DNA of 64,000 nucleotides, taken from the NCBI GenBank assembly GCA_030248065.1, contig JASAMV010006079.1, positions 161,608 through 225,607 on the forward strand, read 5' to 3'. This DNA is from Rhynchonema sp. JSB1_4. Its lineage: Eukaryota; Nematoda; Chromadorea; Monhysterida; Xyalidae. How positions within the stretch are numbered: position 1 is the first letter of the stretch; every line of letters begins with the position of its first letter. Below, piece by piece: positions 48,949 to 60,967 of this stretch. Both the position numbers and the translations under genes were made by a program. The notes beneath the pieces were generated by a model. It searched no databases. It had not been told where the DNA came from and saw only the letters and a program-made list of their open reading frames with translations.

Positions 48949-51900
48949 TCAGATTTTGTCATGCACCACTTTATCAACGTAGTCCACCAGTGTTTTGCTC
49001 TGCAATATGCCGATATGTTCGCCTTCGGTGCCATTGATGACCAAATGTTTCACGGCCTGCTTCTGCTGGTCTTTGAATTTCAGGCAACCGAGCAGTGATC
49101 GCATATTGACAGTGCTGTCACCCGGACCCTCGACGACACGAGGCTGGGTGTCCGGGAATTCGCCCTTTTTGTACACAAACTTTAGTGGTGTGCCCAGACC
49201 ACTGCCGTGCACGCAATGCATCTGCAATGTTGGGATGACTCTGCACTCTCATTCAGAATTGCCCATTAGCACACTATTTCGACAGCAAGGCACAGGCTTG
49301 ATACTCGTTAGGCTTATTGGTTCGTGTTGTGGCAGAGGGGTGAATATGCAACCCACACACCCAAGCAACAATTGTTCCTGAAGGCCGGGGTAAGACTATA
49401 CATACTTTGCTCTGAGCCACAAACGCATGTCCGACAATCTGGAAGCATAGAAACACTCGTTATACTTCTGACTCCTGACCAGTAGTAGTAAAAATCCAGA
49501 GCAGTCACGGGCCACCAAAAGTGACTGACACGCAGCGACTACTCGTGAGGATTGCCTTTCCTCTCCGTCCATTGCTGCCTCCCATCTACTGTGTTTGCTT
49601 TATTGATGAGCAGACCGAATGGGCAGTCACAAATTTTTGACTGCTACTGCCTGGCATAAATATAAATCAACCTTAAGCTTGTTCCCGATATTCCCACCTC
49701 CACTCCCGGGGCCGGCAAGCTCCAGCTCAAATTCGCTGTGTCCTTGTACATTTCCCATCCGGTCGGGAAGCCGATATCGTGGAAGAACTGTTCATAATTG
49801 GCGACCGTGTAGTTCCGGGTCGGTGTTTCGGCCAAGTTTTCCGTTTCATTCCAATAGTGAGGTGACGGGACGAGAAAGCTCGAACTGGTCAAAGTGCGTT
49901 GCATTGTTCGCACGGTCAACGGGGGTAGCACAAAACGGTAGTGCTCGAAGTTGTAGCCTGCCAAATTGAGCCATGAATTGGGGTTTTTTGTTTTCATGTT
50001 CATCGAAAAGTTTTCAGAAAAACACAACCAGCACCCAGCACAGGTACGTGCCTACACACGTGTACATACCTGATGCAAAGAGCAAGATGACCTTCATCGA
50101 CCCACCATACGGACCGGAGATGCTGATATGAGATTTGATGAATTTGTCTTTCCACGCCTGCAATAATGTGCACGTCGAAAAATGAAGATGTCTCTCTACT
50201 ATGTACGTACTTTGTCTTTCTCTACAAAAATCCGTGCGTGAGTTTCCGGTTGCAGTCGGGGGGTCGGAGGGGGTTGAGTTTACTCACATGACAACCATAA
50301 CAAAATGTGAAACCTGTGTCATTGTGGTGTAGAAGTACCAGGTGACCGGATTGCCCATACTGTGTGCGATTGTGACCACTTTCTTCCGTCCATTGTTATA
50401 GTATGTCTCTTCGATCAACGCCTTCAGTCGAGCGTACATGTCGCCGAATTCGTCTAAAAAGCCGCGTATTTTCTTTCAAGATTAAATAATTTTGTGTTTT
50501 GATCTGGATTTCACAGACGAGTGGTGTACCAGGTGCGAGAGCGCGAGTGCACCAGCAAATGGCCACGCATGAAACACATGTGAACAAGAATCTCACTGCT
50601 TGTGCAAATGATGTAGTATTGTCTGGTCTGTACTATCAATTGTGTCAACTTCGATGGTGATAATAACAGCTTGGGGACCCATTACCTGCCTATGAAACAT
50701 CATCAATCAAATACCAACTTGGTGCCTTTCGCCAATCGAACGGTGCGCCGCGCACATTCTTGCCGCGATAATAGCCCCATAGTTTGACGGCGGTGTCGAC
50801 AATGGTGGCGAAATAGTGACCGGTGCTCCATTTGGCCGGGTCCAGCCATTCAACCGTCGACGTGTTGCCCCAATCACGCAGCGTGATGTTCACGCCCGGA
50901 CTGTTGCTCGTCGTTCGTGTGTGCGGGTCGTACACAAGCCTGCGAAGGGGCATTGGTCACTCGGTGCTCAAAGGGACTGCGTGAAGTTTGAAGGCAATCA
51001 CCACCTGACGACAACACCTTTGAGATAAAGGCATTAAAATTTTTGTTTAGATCACCTCTTCATGTACATGGGGCTTTGGTGCACTGGTTTCGACCAGTGT
51101 GAAAAGTGTGCGAATGTACGAACTTGAGGAGGGTAGCCGTAAACCTGGCAAAGGTGGTAAACGTATATACGCGGGTGTGCTTTGAGGGCACGGGGTGCAT
51201 ATATGACGCGCGGTGGGGTTGCGGTTTCGATCCAAAGTGTAGTACCGCGGTTGCCTGGGTCCCGTCAGTACTAGTTAGACGGACAGCCAGGGCCAACCCC
51301 AAAAACCAAATGGTGCAGTCTCAGCACCATACTAAGTCTGGGTGAAACCTCAATTGCAACCGGCCACAATTGCAAACAGTGAACGGACTTGAATGCCTTG
51401 AGGGTGGCCCTAAACCTGGTGAGTGTGTTTTGAGGCCCCCGTGCCCCTGACTCACCTCATATTGTCCACAAAACAGTCGATGACATAGGGCGGGAAGTAC
51501 TCGAAATTGAGCCAAAGATCGAAAAAGTCCTTGGTGTTCTTTTTGCACAAATAATGCGGCACCGTCGGTTTGCCGGTCAGATTGGCCCACAATTGCGCGC
51601 CGCCATCGCCGGGAACTGCAGACAGTTATTGTGTGGCAGGTAAACAGATATGGTGATCAGATCAGATCAGACTAATTTTGTACTGGACACGTCGTCAGGA
51701 CTGGACACTGCATTTGCACTGAAATGTGTTTCCGCTGGTCGCACAATGACTTTATAAGAATTGGTCAACTTTTTTCCTGAATCGTATAGCAGGAAAGTGA
51801 CCGGCCAGTGACGTTGCGTTGCGCAATCACACACAAAGAATGCAGTCAGCAAAATGTTTCAGACCCGCAGCAACGTGGGTGCTCTGCTAGATTATTTTCA

Positions 51901-52301
51901 GATGAAAATGTTTTGTGAGAATTACAAATAGCGCAGTGGTGAAGAGTGACTGAACCTGAAAAACAGGATTGATTTGATGAATTCTTATATGATCATTGTG
52001 CGACCAATAGCAGCATCAGTTAGCATCAGTGGCCTCAAATGTTAAAATAACCATGTTAATGCAAAACCGATCCGATCCGATCGCCAAGTTTGATACCGGC
52101 TGGAACTTTAAGTATTAAAAACAGTCACAATACACAATCCAGGCAGCGATAATTGGTGGTAAAAATAAAATACTCACTGAGAATCATGGGGTGTCCGGCG
52201 GCAGGACCATGTCGATGAGTTCGTCTGCTGCCATGCGCAAATGACACGGTCAACAAAGTGGAGAATACAAAAGTGATGCAAACACCAGCAGCAATTCGCA
52301 T
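48949..52301 (-). CDS. PLA2G15: Lysosomal phospholipase A2 group XV (LCAT-like)
   Basis: A lumenal acyltransferase/phospholipase of the LCAT family. Seven exons (52301-52178, 51615-51456, 50939-50719, 50453-50314, 50157-50070, 49957-49698, 49221-48949) close in phase and give 421 residues (human 412). A signal peptide covers about residues 1-24. Landmarks: MILIPGDGGAQLWANL, RLVYD, GAPFDWRKAPNEF, the nucleophile elbow AHSMG (Ser200), GPYGGSMKVI, CVHGSGLGTP, the acid in GDSTVN (Asp366) and the histidine in EGEHIGIL (His400). The full catalytic triad is present, so the enzyme is probably active. The fourth-exon donor precursor at 50718 is GTTGGT. Intron 6 (49697-49222) and intron 2 (51455-50940) show no other gene. 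No retention signal is seen. Confidence 0.95.
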
Positions 52302-52985
52302 GTTTTGGGCGTGGAAACGCGCGTTACCGCTGGGTATCAATACATGTACAGTGTGAGAAAAAGTGGTGATCACTGTTCCCAAATAAATTTGATAAATCTC
52401 TGGCCGGCAAACGTGAATGAGTTTTTGTACACTGGACAGACGAAAAACGAAAGGTGCCCAAGAGTGAACACTTGTCTGCGCGTGGCATGTGAGTGCAGTT
52501 GTGCTTTATCAGCACTTTTTCTTCTGCTTCCGGTTTTTTTGCTCGGCAGATTTTTTTGTTTACTTGACAGTCCATTGCACTGTTAGATCAGAGCTATGTA
52601 TATGTTTGTGCATTATGTAGCTGTGTCAGGCCTTGTTTAGACGTGTCGGGCAAAACAATCGTGTTGATAACACAGTCAAGTCACGTGGTGGTGCACAGGG
52701 TATGCGAAATATTTGTGCGCGTCATTGTTTTGGAAGAAAGCACGGCAGATCCACAATTCAGAGTAGTTGTAAGCACATTCATGTTTTCGTGCAGCCAAGG
52801 TTGATTCAGATCCTGAAGACTGTCGTTCAAAGTGGGTCGCAAGTTCGGCAGTGTTCTGCTGAACTGGAACTGCTCAGTTTTCAGTGGTTGAACGCAACAT
52901 TTTAGTCTGAGACATGAATAATTAAACAAGAATTGATCAAAAAGGTTCGTTGCGTTCTTAAAGCGAAAGATCATGAGTTGAACGT
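52302..52985. other. Intergenic region, no gene recognised
   Basis: Upstream flank of PLA2G15 and of the tRNA gene. The plus-strand frame 52633-52905 is Ser/Arg/Gln-rich without family similarity. Confidence 0.4.
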
Positions 52986-53067
52986 GACAGCGTGGGCGAG
53001 TGGTTACGACGATGGACCAGAAATCCATTGGGGTGCCCCCGCGCAGGGTCGGAACCTGCCGCTGTCG
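52986..53067 (+). tRNA. tRNA-Ser (anticodon AGA)
   Basis: The 82-nt sequence folds as a class II tRNA. The acceptor stem GACAGCG pairs with CGCTGTC (53060-53066) and a discriminator G follows. GGACCAGAAATCC forms the anticodon arm with AGA, and a long variable arm (TTGGGGTGCCCCCG) is typical of tRNA-Ser. The D loop AGTGGTTA is normal. The T loop reads GTCGGAA between CAGG and CCTG where TTCGAAT or similar is expected, so the B box (GGGTCGGAACC) has two changes from consensus. One D-stem pair is also imperfect. It may be a functional variant or a decaying copy. Confidence 0.75.
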
Positions 53068-53391
53068 ATATTTTTTTGACAAACATGATCCAGTGAGGTG
53101 CTTTTATGTTTACTTTGCGAAACAAGTTTTTGGCAGTGAATCGTTAAACACATATACCGAACAATAATAAATCACACTACCCAGATAATTTGCACATGCT
53201 TATTCATTGAGTGCAAATAACCCGATAGAAACAGGTGTGAGCAAAGCACGTATCGAAGGCAAAGGCTTATGTTCAAGTCGCCAGCGCACGTGGTCAACTA
53301 TCGTCGTCGACTCAGCCCTGATTCCCTAAATATTTCTTGCGCTTGAGTTGACGATTTGCTTTGACGCCTAAACAATTAGCCTTATCAAAGA

Positions 53392-53986
53392 TTATCCGTC
53401 TTCATTGAACTGCAACTCAATGACGTCCCGTGCCCGTTTCACATAGGTCTCCCTGTCTGCGTCGGTCATTTGCGCACTGTTGACATAATCGATGACGATT
53501 TCGTGCAAACTGTAGTTCGGTTTCGGCTGTCCGGCCATTCCCGTCCGGCAAATGGCACAAGTCGCCTTCAGTCGAAACCAATCGAACGCACAAGGACGAC
53601 AGAAACTGTGACCGCATTCAGGCAGAATGGTCGGCTGCAAGTATACGTATGTAGATGGGTGATGAAACATTTGGCACACTTGATTGCAGCGATAACCTGG
53701 TATAATACCCTGGTACCATTGACAAAATCGCGCACTTCTTCAGGCATGGAAGCCTGAGTGTAAGCATTGTGACCCACAAAATGATAAGTGAAGACCGATA
53801 ACTTTGCATTTCGGACGAACCCGTTAGGTACAGTAAAGGTATCACATGCAATCAAAAACTGACCGCAACGAATAGCTGTCTGCAAATGAGACAAATGAGA
53901 TGATCCAATTTGACGTTGATGATTTTGCACGTCGTTGTTGAACTGCCGGACTGCTGTTGGGCGGCGAAAGAATCGACTGTGGACAT
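53392..53986 (-). CDS. Small RING-finger protein
   Basis: Two exons (53986-53864 and 53634-53392, phase 0) encode 121 residues. The RING (C3HC4 type) uses Cys32 and Cys35 (CLIC), Cys48, His50, Cys53 and Cys56 (CGHSFCRPC), and Cys67 and Cys70 (CAIC). The intron falls inside the finger, between the first and second zinc ligand pairs. The N-terminus is Ser/Gln-rich and the C-terminal 45 residues are acidic and helical (DADRETYVKRARDVIE). RING proteins of this kind usually act as E3 ubiquitin ligases; substrate is unknown. No membrane segment. The start ATG is the one after the GAGGTTGCACAG-rich leader at about 54010 and gives a compact protein. Confidence 0.88.
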
Positions 53987-55476
53987 TTTAAATGAGCACA
54001 TCTGTGCAACCTCACAAAATGTCAGCTCATTCTGCATGTAATTGTATGTTTCACGACACAATGATCAATGCAGCCGATTACTTTATGAGTATAGCAAGTG
54101 GTAATTACAGTATTGCTGAAATTAAGTATATAGTGGCTACAAGCAGGGTTGGAAAAAAAATTTTTTTTTAAACAAGTTTTTTAAAAAAAAAATTTTTTTT
54201 TTTAAAAGTCTGAGATACGGGGAAATTTTACCAAATTTGCCTAAAAAACGCGCAAAATCGCCAAAAAATGCAACTTTAATTGACAAGTCACTTTCGTGAC
54301 TTGGTTTGCATCACTTATCAAGGGTGTTTACGTCATTTAGGTGCGATCCAACAGTCTGTGCTTGATATGGAAGACACAACAGTTTGTGGCCGAATAAGCA
54401 AGATTCACTCATAAACCACACAGAATTGAGAATATAAGCTGCAGAAATACTTGTCGGGTAGCTGAATCAGTCGTATATGACCGACCTGATGGGGTATGAC
54501 ATCGAAGTACCATGTAGGCACGTGCATACTGCGTCCCATGTATCACGGGAAGGTATAATAACATCATTTGGGGTATCTTAGGTACCAAATACATGCCCCA
54601 AAGGTGATTTGTGAAGAAAATTTTGCGACCCTTGAGAAAAAATGACAAAAAATAACCCCCAAAAAGGCCATTTTTGGACGTTTTAGAACATTTTGTTCCC
54701 CCGAAAATTTTTAAAAAAAATATTTAAAAAAAAAATTTTTTTTCAAAAACCTTTTTTTGCCCAACCCTGGCTACAAGTATTGGTTCTGTTCTTGTTTGCC
54801 ACGTGGCTGGGCTGAACACCTGGCCTCCACAATGGGAGGTTCACACGGATAGAAATGCAGTAATGAATTTCAGACCACCAAACCTGTAGTGGACAGCTGG
54901 TGAAATCGAGGTGAAGCTTATACTTACATGTCGATGGATAGATACTGTGGCCCATGTCTTATTTTTATGATCACAAGAAATTGAGAAACCAATGGAAAAA
55001 TGCTTCCAAAACTCTCTGTTTCACATCAGAGGAGTAGCACTTGCTGTGAATCTGACGATATTGGCCCGAAAACAACACCAAAGACAAACACTTGTTTGTA
55101 AGAAAACTCCAACATGAGTGCTGCTTTTTGGCTGAAAGTTTTTGGCAGTAAAATATTCAACTCTGGCGCAAAGATGCACTTGCTGGAATCTTTCGGGGCG
55201 CAATGAATGTCATTGGATTTGCTGTCTGCTGGCATAACACGCACGCGAGTGTAAACTTTTTTCGCGCAAATATTTTCGGTGTTTTCTGTTTTGTTTAGCG
55301 CAAACCAGCCGCAACAGCTGTTCTCAAGTTCTGGACTCTGATGCTCTGGAAAGGGTGAGGTGCAAATTTTTTTCTGCTTTTTACCTTGAGTAGGTTATTT
55401 ACACATCATTGAATAATATCATGATAATACAACATACTTTTTACGAACAATTATTATTCCAGAAACCATCCTTGAA
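53987..55476. other. Intergenic region between RING and LHPP genes
   Basis: The divergent promoter region of the two genes; it contains one hAT-like element (54144-54769) and otherwise no feature I can name. Confidence 0.5.
54144..54769. mobile_element. Non-autonomous hAT-like element with 8-bp duplication
   Basis: CAGGGTTGG at the left pairs with CCAACCCTG at the right. Both sides carry GCTACAAG (54136-54143 and 54770-54777), an exact 8-bp target duplication. Termini and duplication length fit hAT. Sub-terminal parts are long A/T runs; the interior has no transposase. Confidence 0.88.
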
Positions 55477-57724
55477 ATGGCACCAAAGCAACTTGAATTC
55501 AAAGCATTGTTGTGTGACATCACCGGTGTTTTGTATGACTTCGGAGTCGATGATGATGGTGCTCCGATCATCGGTGCCATCGATGCCGTTCAAAGGTCGC
55601 ACACAACACACTTGTTAATTGATTCGTTCCAGAAACAAATTTAACTGTGCCTGCATATACGAAACGTGGAACTATAGACGTCCGAATCGGACACTACGTC
55701 ACTAAAACAGGGCACACAGTCGCCTTAATGTGGTGAATATTTTTAAACGACATTTTGGGTCCCACTACCAGTGGGCCGTTAACCTCCTAATTGCCAGTCT
55801 ATTTAGTGAGTATTCTCAGTGATCACCAAAAAGTGCCGGAAACCGGTCATGACAATTATGTCTGACTGTACTATTTGCAGACTGCAATGCAGCAAGCCAG
55901 TAGTGCCCTATCGTCTGGTGAGCAACACCTCCACGTGCAGTCGCCAGCAATTGGCCGACAAACTGACACGACTTGGATTTGTCAACATCCAACCCGATCA
56001 CATCATCACACCAGCGCCGTTGGCCAGACAATTTGTTGTGAAACATCAGCTCAGACCACACCTGTTGGTGCATGACGGTAGGAATATGTGCATCGATATG
56101 TACATTATATCGTAGATATCTAAAGTTTGCACGAGTTGCACAGCACTTGGCGGTTTGTCAGGTCAGGGGAGGCCACTAATTATTCCTAGTCGGCTCTCTC
56201 TACAATAGTGAACACAGTGACTATCGCTATACATTGAACGACATCTTGCATCACAATCCGCTATTAACCTCCTAAGTAATTACTGACCGATATTGCAAAT
56301 GGTCTCTACACGGAAAGAAAACAACAGTATCATGAAACGTCCCTATTCAGAGAGTAGACTGTATTTTCACCATTTATTGAAAATGACCTACATATTACGA
56401 GTTCTCAATCGTAGTGCTTGTGCCAAAGTTGGTAACCATTTCACAATCACCACAAAGACCAGTCAAATTCCAAATCCGATCCCGATATTCAGATGCGAAA
56501 TGCGAGTTTGCCGACGTCGACGTCACCAACCCAAATTGTGTGCTGTTGGGTGACGCAATGCATCAGTTGACCTGGCACAATCTCAATGCTGCATTTCAAG
56601 TGCTCATTCAACATCCGTTGCTCATAACGTTGGGCGCCAGGTCAGTATATTTACTAGAATTAGTGCATTTTCAAAATTTGTAACTTTTTTCTTGTCACGC
56701 GTTGTGCGAATTTTGAAGCACTGGTTCTGTTATATTTGGCAGATCTTGCCCTGTGAACAAGAAGAACCATACTGTAATCCACAGTCTCATTGTGCTTCCA
56801 CCTAGATGCCAACAGTGAAGATCACTGGCTGTGTGGCTTCACGCCCCGGCTGTGCATTACTACTGACGGTGACGACCATGTGAGCAGTGATGTTTTGCGC
56901 GAGCTGCTCGTGTTTGTTTATGGTGCATTCGCACTGACGATGACCTAGTACGCGTCTACGAGAGCGGGTAGAAACGGTGCTGCACAACTCATATATTGTC
57001 CGGTGCCCTGCACGGTGTATTAACAAAGGATCCCTTTTCTCCAGTCGTTTCTACAATTCGACCGACGGTTTTTGCCTGAACGTCGGCTCGTACGGCGCTC
57101 TGCTTTCACACGCAGTCCATCAATCGACGAGCGAACCGTTGACTACGGTAACCATCGGCAAACCCAGTGCCAGCTACTACCAGTACGCACTGCATGAACT
57201 GGGCTGCGCTGCACACGAGGTGGGTTTCAAAAAAAATTTGAATAAAATGAATAAAATTTGAATTCTTTTTGCCGTTTGCAGACGTTGATGATCGGCGATG
57301 ACATTGAATCGGACATCCGAGCCGCACAAGCATGCGGCATTGCTGCTGCACTCGTGCGCACTGGTAAACAAAGGTACGCATTGGGGCTGATACAATTGTG
57401 GTCAACGCAACTGCCTGTGATTCGTGCAAGTGCAGCTGGGTGGGTGCCTGCTACACGGATAGCATAGCACGACATATACCTACGACAGCACACCTATTCT
57501 GCGGTGTTTCCCCGAGGCACAGGCAGTTGTGTTGACAGCATTAGTACGCCCAGATTAGGCAGCCCTTGGTGCTCTGGTGTTGCGAACTGATGGTTGAAGC
57601 GCAATTGGAACCTGTTCCTTTTATTAGGGACTCTTGGACGACCAAAACACACATTCAACCGGACTTTGAGTTTGCGAGCATCAAAGAAGCTGTGGACTTT
57701 TTGCTCAATTCTGCCCGATATTGA
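55477..57724 (+). CDS. LHPP: Phospholysine phosphohistidine inorganic pyrophosphate phosphatase
   Basis: A HAD-superfamily phosphatase that acts on phospho-histidine, phospho-lysine and pyrophosphate. Six exons (55477-55595, 55881-56077, 56493-56640, 57045-57219, 57282-57373, 57628-57724) close in phase and give 275 residues (human 270). HAD motif I is LLCDITGVLYD with nucleophile Asp14; motif II is FVSNTST-like (RLVSNTST); the lysine motif is TIGKPSASYY; motif IV is MIGDDIESDIRAAQACG. The family ending KEAVDFLL is present. In motif I threonine replaces the usual serine (DISGV to DITGV), which is conservative. The long third intron (56641-57044) shows no other feature. A TGAAACATCA motif falls inside exon 2. 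Confidence 0.94.
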
Positions 57725-58986
57725 TCGTTGTCCAACAAGTATCAACTTGCGACGGAGTCCCCAGCACGCCGTTCGGCGGTTTTTTGCCCTGTGCTCAAGC
57801 CCTAGATTTACGGATACCACCACAAGTTCGTCCAGAGTTAAAGCGCTGTTATAAGAATAATATGGCGATTTACGTTTTCCGAAACTTAAAATCTGGAGGC
57901 ACTTTCATACACGCGATCAAAATATTGAAGAAACTGGAACCCGCATGTTGCAAATGTCCCGTCATCCAAAACATTTCCACATCGCTTTTGAAATATCTAA
58001 AATCTCGGTCATGTTTGCGCAGTCGATGTCACTGTGAAGCGATGCTTCTCCTATATTCTGTTCTCGATTGGTGATCTTACATCGATCAAAATGTTGTTTT
58101 CAACAAATAAATGTGTAAGTGCAACGTTATTCTTTCTTCTCAGAGTTCATAAATTTCGAAATAAAAAAGTTTGCTTCTGGTTTATGCCCCCACAGAACCG
58201 CACCAATAATGGAGAAGTCGTTCATGTGCTCCTAGTATTCCGAACCCATCAACCCGGCTTTAACAGCATGGTGCACTTCCGAAGACGCAACTTTTAAATA
58301 TTCGTTATCAGTATTTGCATACGCTCGATCAATAAAATGGGCAGCAGAAAAAAACCGCCCCGTTTTGCATACGTTTTGTGTGGAAACTGGTTGTTTTGCG
58401 CACGTTGCGCCCATATTATGTGTGTTTTGACATTTTGCCCAGGACACACGCTCACTTGTGTACTTGTGATTTTGACTGTTGCGGGGCACTACGGTGGTTC
58501 GGGGAGTTGAATTTGCTTTCTCTCTTACAGCCAGAAAGGACTATTCTTTGATGGGCACTTTCCGGCCGCACAATCTTAAGAAACTGAAGTGATACTGCAA
58601 TCCCTAACTCAATCCCACTTTCACAAAAAAACTGTGTTTAATTTTCTGTAACTGTGTGTGTAACTGTTGAGTGAACCCAAAGCTTTGTGCAAAAATAGAG
58701 AGAAGTCTGCTGCGCACACTGACTGTGCACTGTGACTATACGTTGTATCTTGCGTGGTGTCGGTGCACAACAGCCGTCTCCCGCGTCTGTTGTGTTTATT
58801 TTTCACAATCTGCCTGTGGAGCTTGGAGGTTTGCTTATTTTTGCTGTTGAATGGTGTTGCGTAATTCCGTTATTGATCGATATTCTTTCTCTGTGTCCGT
58901 TTTTGAACAAATTTCCGTTTTTCACGTCGAAAACATCAGATTTCAGAAACTTCCACTGAAAACAATTATAAATACTCAAAATTAAG
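57725..58986. other. Intergenic region, no gene recognised
   Basis: Contains LHPP 3' sequence (AATAAA-like ACAAATAAATG at 58101) and the VAMP7 5' flank. No coding stretch recognised. Confidence 0.45.
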
Positions 58987-60967
58987 ATGCCAATTCTGTT
59001 CGCTGTGGTCGCACGCGGCGATCAAATTCTCGCCAAACACGCCGTCTGCAGTGGAAATTTTATTGAAGTCACTCAACAGGTAAAAATGAGTTTCATCCAC
59101 TGGTTTTATTTTATCGTTAGCGTGAAGACCTGAGGCTACGCCGTCAGAATATTGCATGGCGTCGCCTAACAGAATAGAATCCAAGACCACATGCAGGTGA
59201 TCCTTGAGCACGTTAATGGATCCGTGAAGCTCAAACTCGAAGTCCTAAGACAGTTCAAAAAGAAAACCACAATTTCCTCCAACTTACAGTCACCCTGATG
59301 TTTCAGGTGTTGGTTAAAATCCCGAACAAAGACGACAAGCTGACGTATTCACATGGCAAGTTCCTGTTGCACTACATCAGCGAAAGTGGTATTGTCTACA
59401 TGTGCATCACTGACGATGTAAGTGCGTTGCCGCTGGCCGAAACAGCCATTTCAAGTCTCGACACCTTCGGTAACACAAGGACAATGTCGAACTTGGTGAT
59501 GCGTCCGGTCTTGGTCGCGTGACATTTTTAAATTATTTCTGTAAGCAGAAGAAACCTTGTTCCACACAGGCATGCTGTAACTATGCCACTTTTGCGTTGA
59601 TCGAAGCAAGACTGTTGGTTGATGATTTAGAAAATATATTTCCAAAACCACGAGGCCAATACCGAACCGGACCAAGTCTACCACACACACACCTATAAAT
59701 GGCCCTGATCACGTCCAACAGTGAAACATCACCTGGCAGGCATTCGAACGCTCGCGCGCGTTCTCGTTTCTGAACGTGATTAAACGCCGATTCCAACAGA
59801 TCTACGGTCAACGTGCGCTCACGGCCATACCCTATGCGATGAACAACGACTTTGCGCCCGTGCTCGCGTCGGAAATGGTCGGAGTTTCGGCTGATAAAAA
59901 AATTGGGACATTTTTCATCATTCTGGTGACTGACTTGACGTTGCTTTGACATCAAAATGTTTGCCAGCCAGCTGTGCACTGGGTATAGTAGCAGAGCAGA
60001 CGAGCGTGTAAAAACATTTTGATGCCAAACCAAAGTCAATCCCAACCTCGCACCAACCCTGACTGAAATGCTGGTGAAATGCAAACCACCAGAGTGCGGA
60101 ATTCTAAAAAAACTTTGGGGCAGAAATTGCGTAATTCATAAACATTACAGAAAGCAGCGACATTCCAACGTCATACATCGACGTCGAGCAGTCTCGGTGG
60201 CGGGCGGCCGGGAACGTCGGACGACTCAAATCAGGATCAGTTTAATTCGAGTCAGGAAACTGAGAATTCAGGTGCGGTTATGACTTGTGGTGTTTTCATT
60301 ATGACTGGTGTTTCATATACAGTGGTTTGATGAAGTGTCAGTTGATGTTGAAATGACAAGACCATTTAGGAGTGCCGGTTGGCGCGAAGGCGGCAGCAGT
60401 GAGGGGCCAGGTTGAGGATTTGAAGAAGATCATGGTCAAGAACATTGACTCGCTGGCGAACAGGGGCGAAAAACTGGAATTGTTGATCGATCGAAGCCAG
60501 AACTTGGAGCACGGGGTTGGTGCCAAAAATTTGGTCATGTATGCAATAAATTTTGGTACTTTCTGGTAACTTTGCAAACACGAATTCTGTGACGCACTTT
60601 GGATTTAATTGAATCCGTGTGTGAATTCCTACACTCACCACCACGTGATTTCAGGCCGTCAACTTTCGCACGCACAGTCGCAACCTGCAGAATCAAATGT
60701 ACTGGAAAAACATGAAAGTTACGATCGTCATTTGCGCCGTTGTTTCGGTGGGTTTTTTAATCCTTGGCCCAATTATACGTAATGTTACCAAATTGTTATC
60801 TTAACGGGATAGAGTGTTTTTCTTATTTTAATGGCATTTTCTGGTAGTTAGTGCACCAGGGTATCATCAGTGTTCGATAAATGACAATACACAAACGAGT
60901 CGAGTTGCTTTTTTAGCTGATCGTTGTGATAATCATTATCGTGGCAAGCAGCAATCGCAGCAGCTGA
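58987..60967 (+). CDS. VAMP7: R-SNARE VAMP7 (longin family)
   Basis: A vesicle SNARE for late endosome and lysosome fusion. Seven exons (58987-59079, 59307-59417, 59740-59877, 60151-60271, 60370-60515, 60655-60747, 60917-60967) close in phase and give 250 residues. The longin domain spans residues 1-120 (MPILFAVVARGDQILAKHA, TYSHGKFLLHYISESGIVYM, FERSRAFSFLNVIKRRF). The SNARE motif (about 160-215) has Arg186 at the zero layer in NIDSLANRGEKLELLIDRS. The C-terminal anchor is VTIVICAVVSLIVVIIIIVA followed by SSNRSS. Compared with human VAMP7 (220 residues) exon 4 adds some 30 Ser/Gly/Gln-rich residues between longin and SNARE. The last exon is only 17 codons. TGATGTTTCA stands at the intron 1 acceptor. 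Confidence 0.95.
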
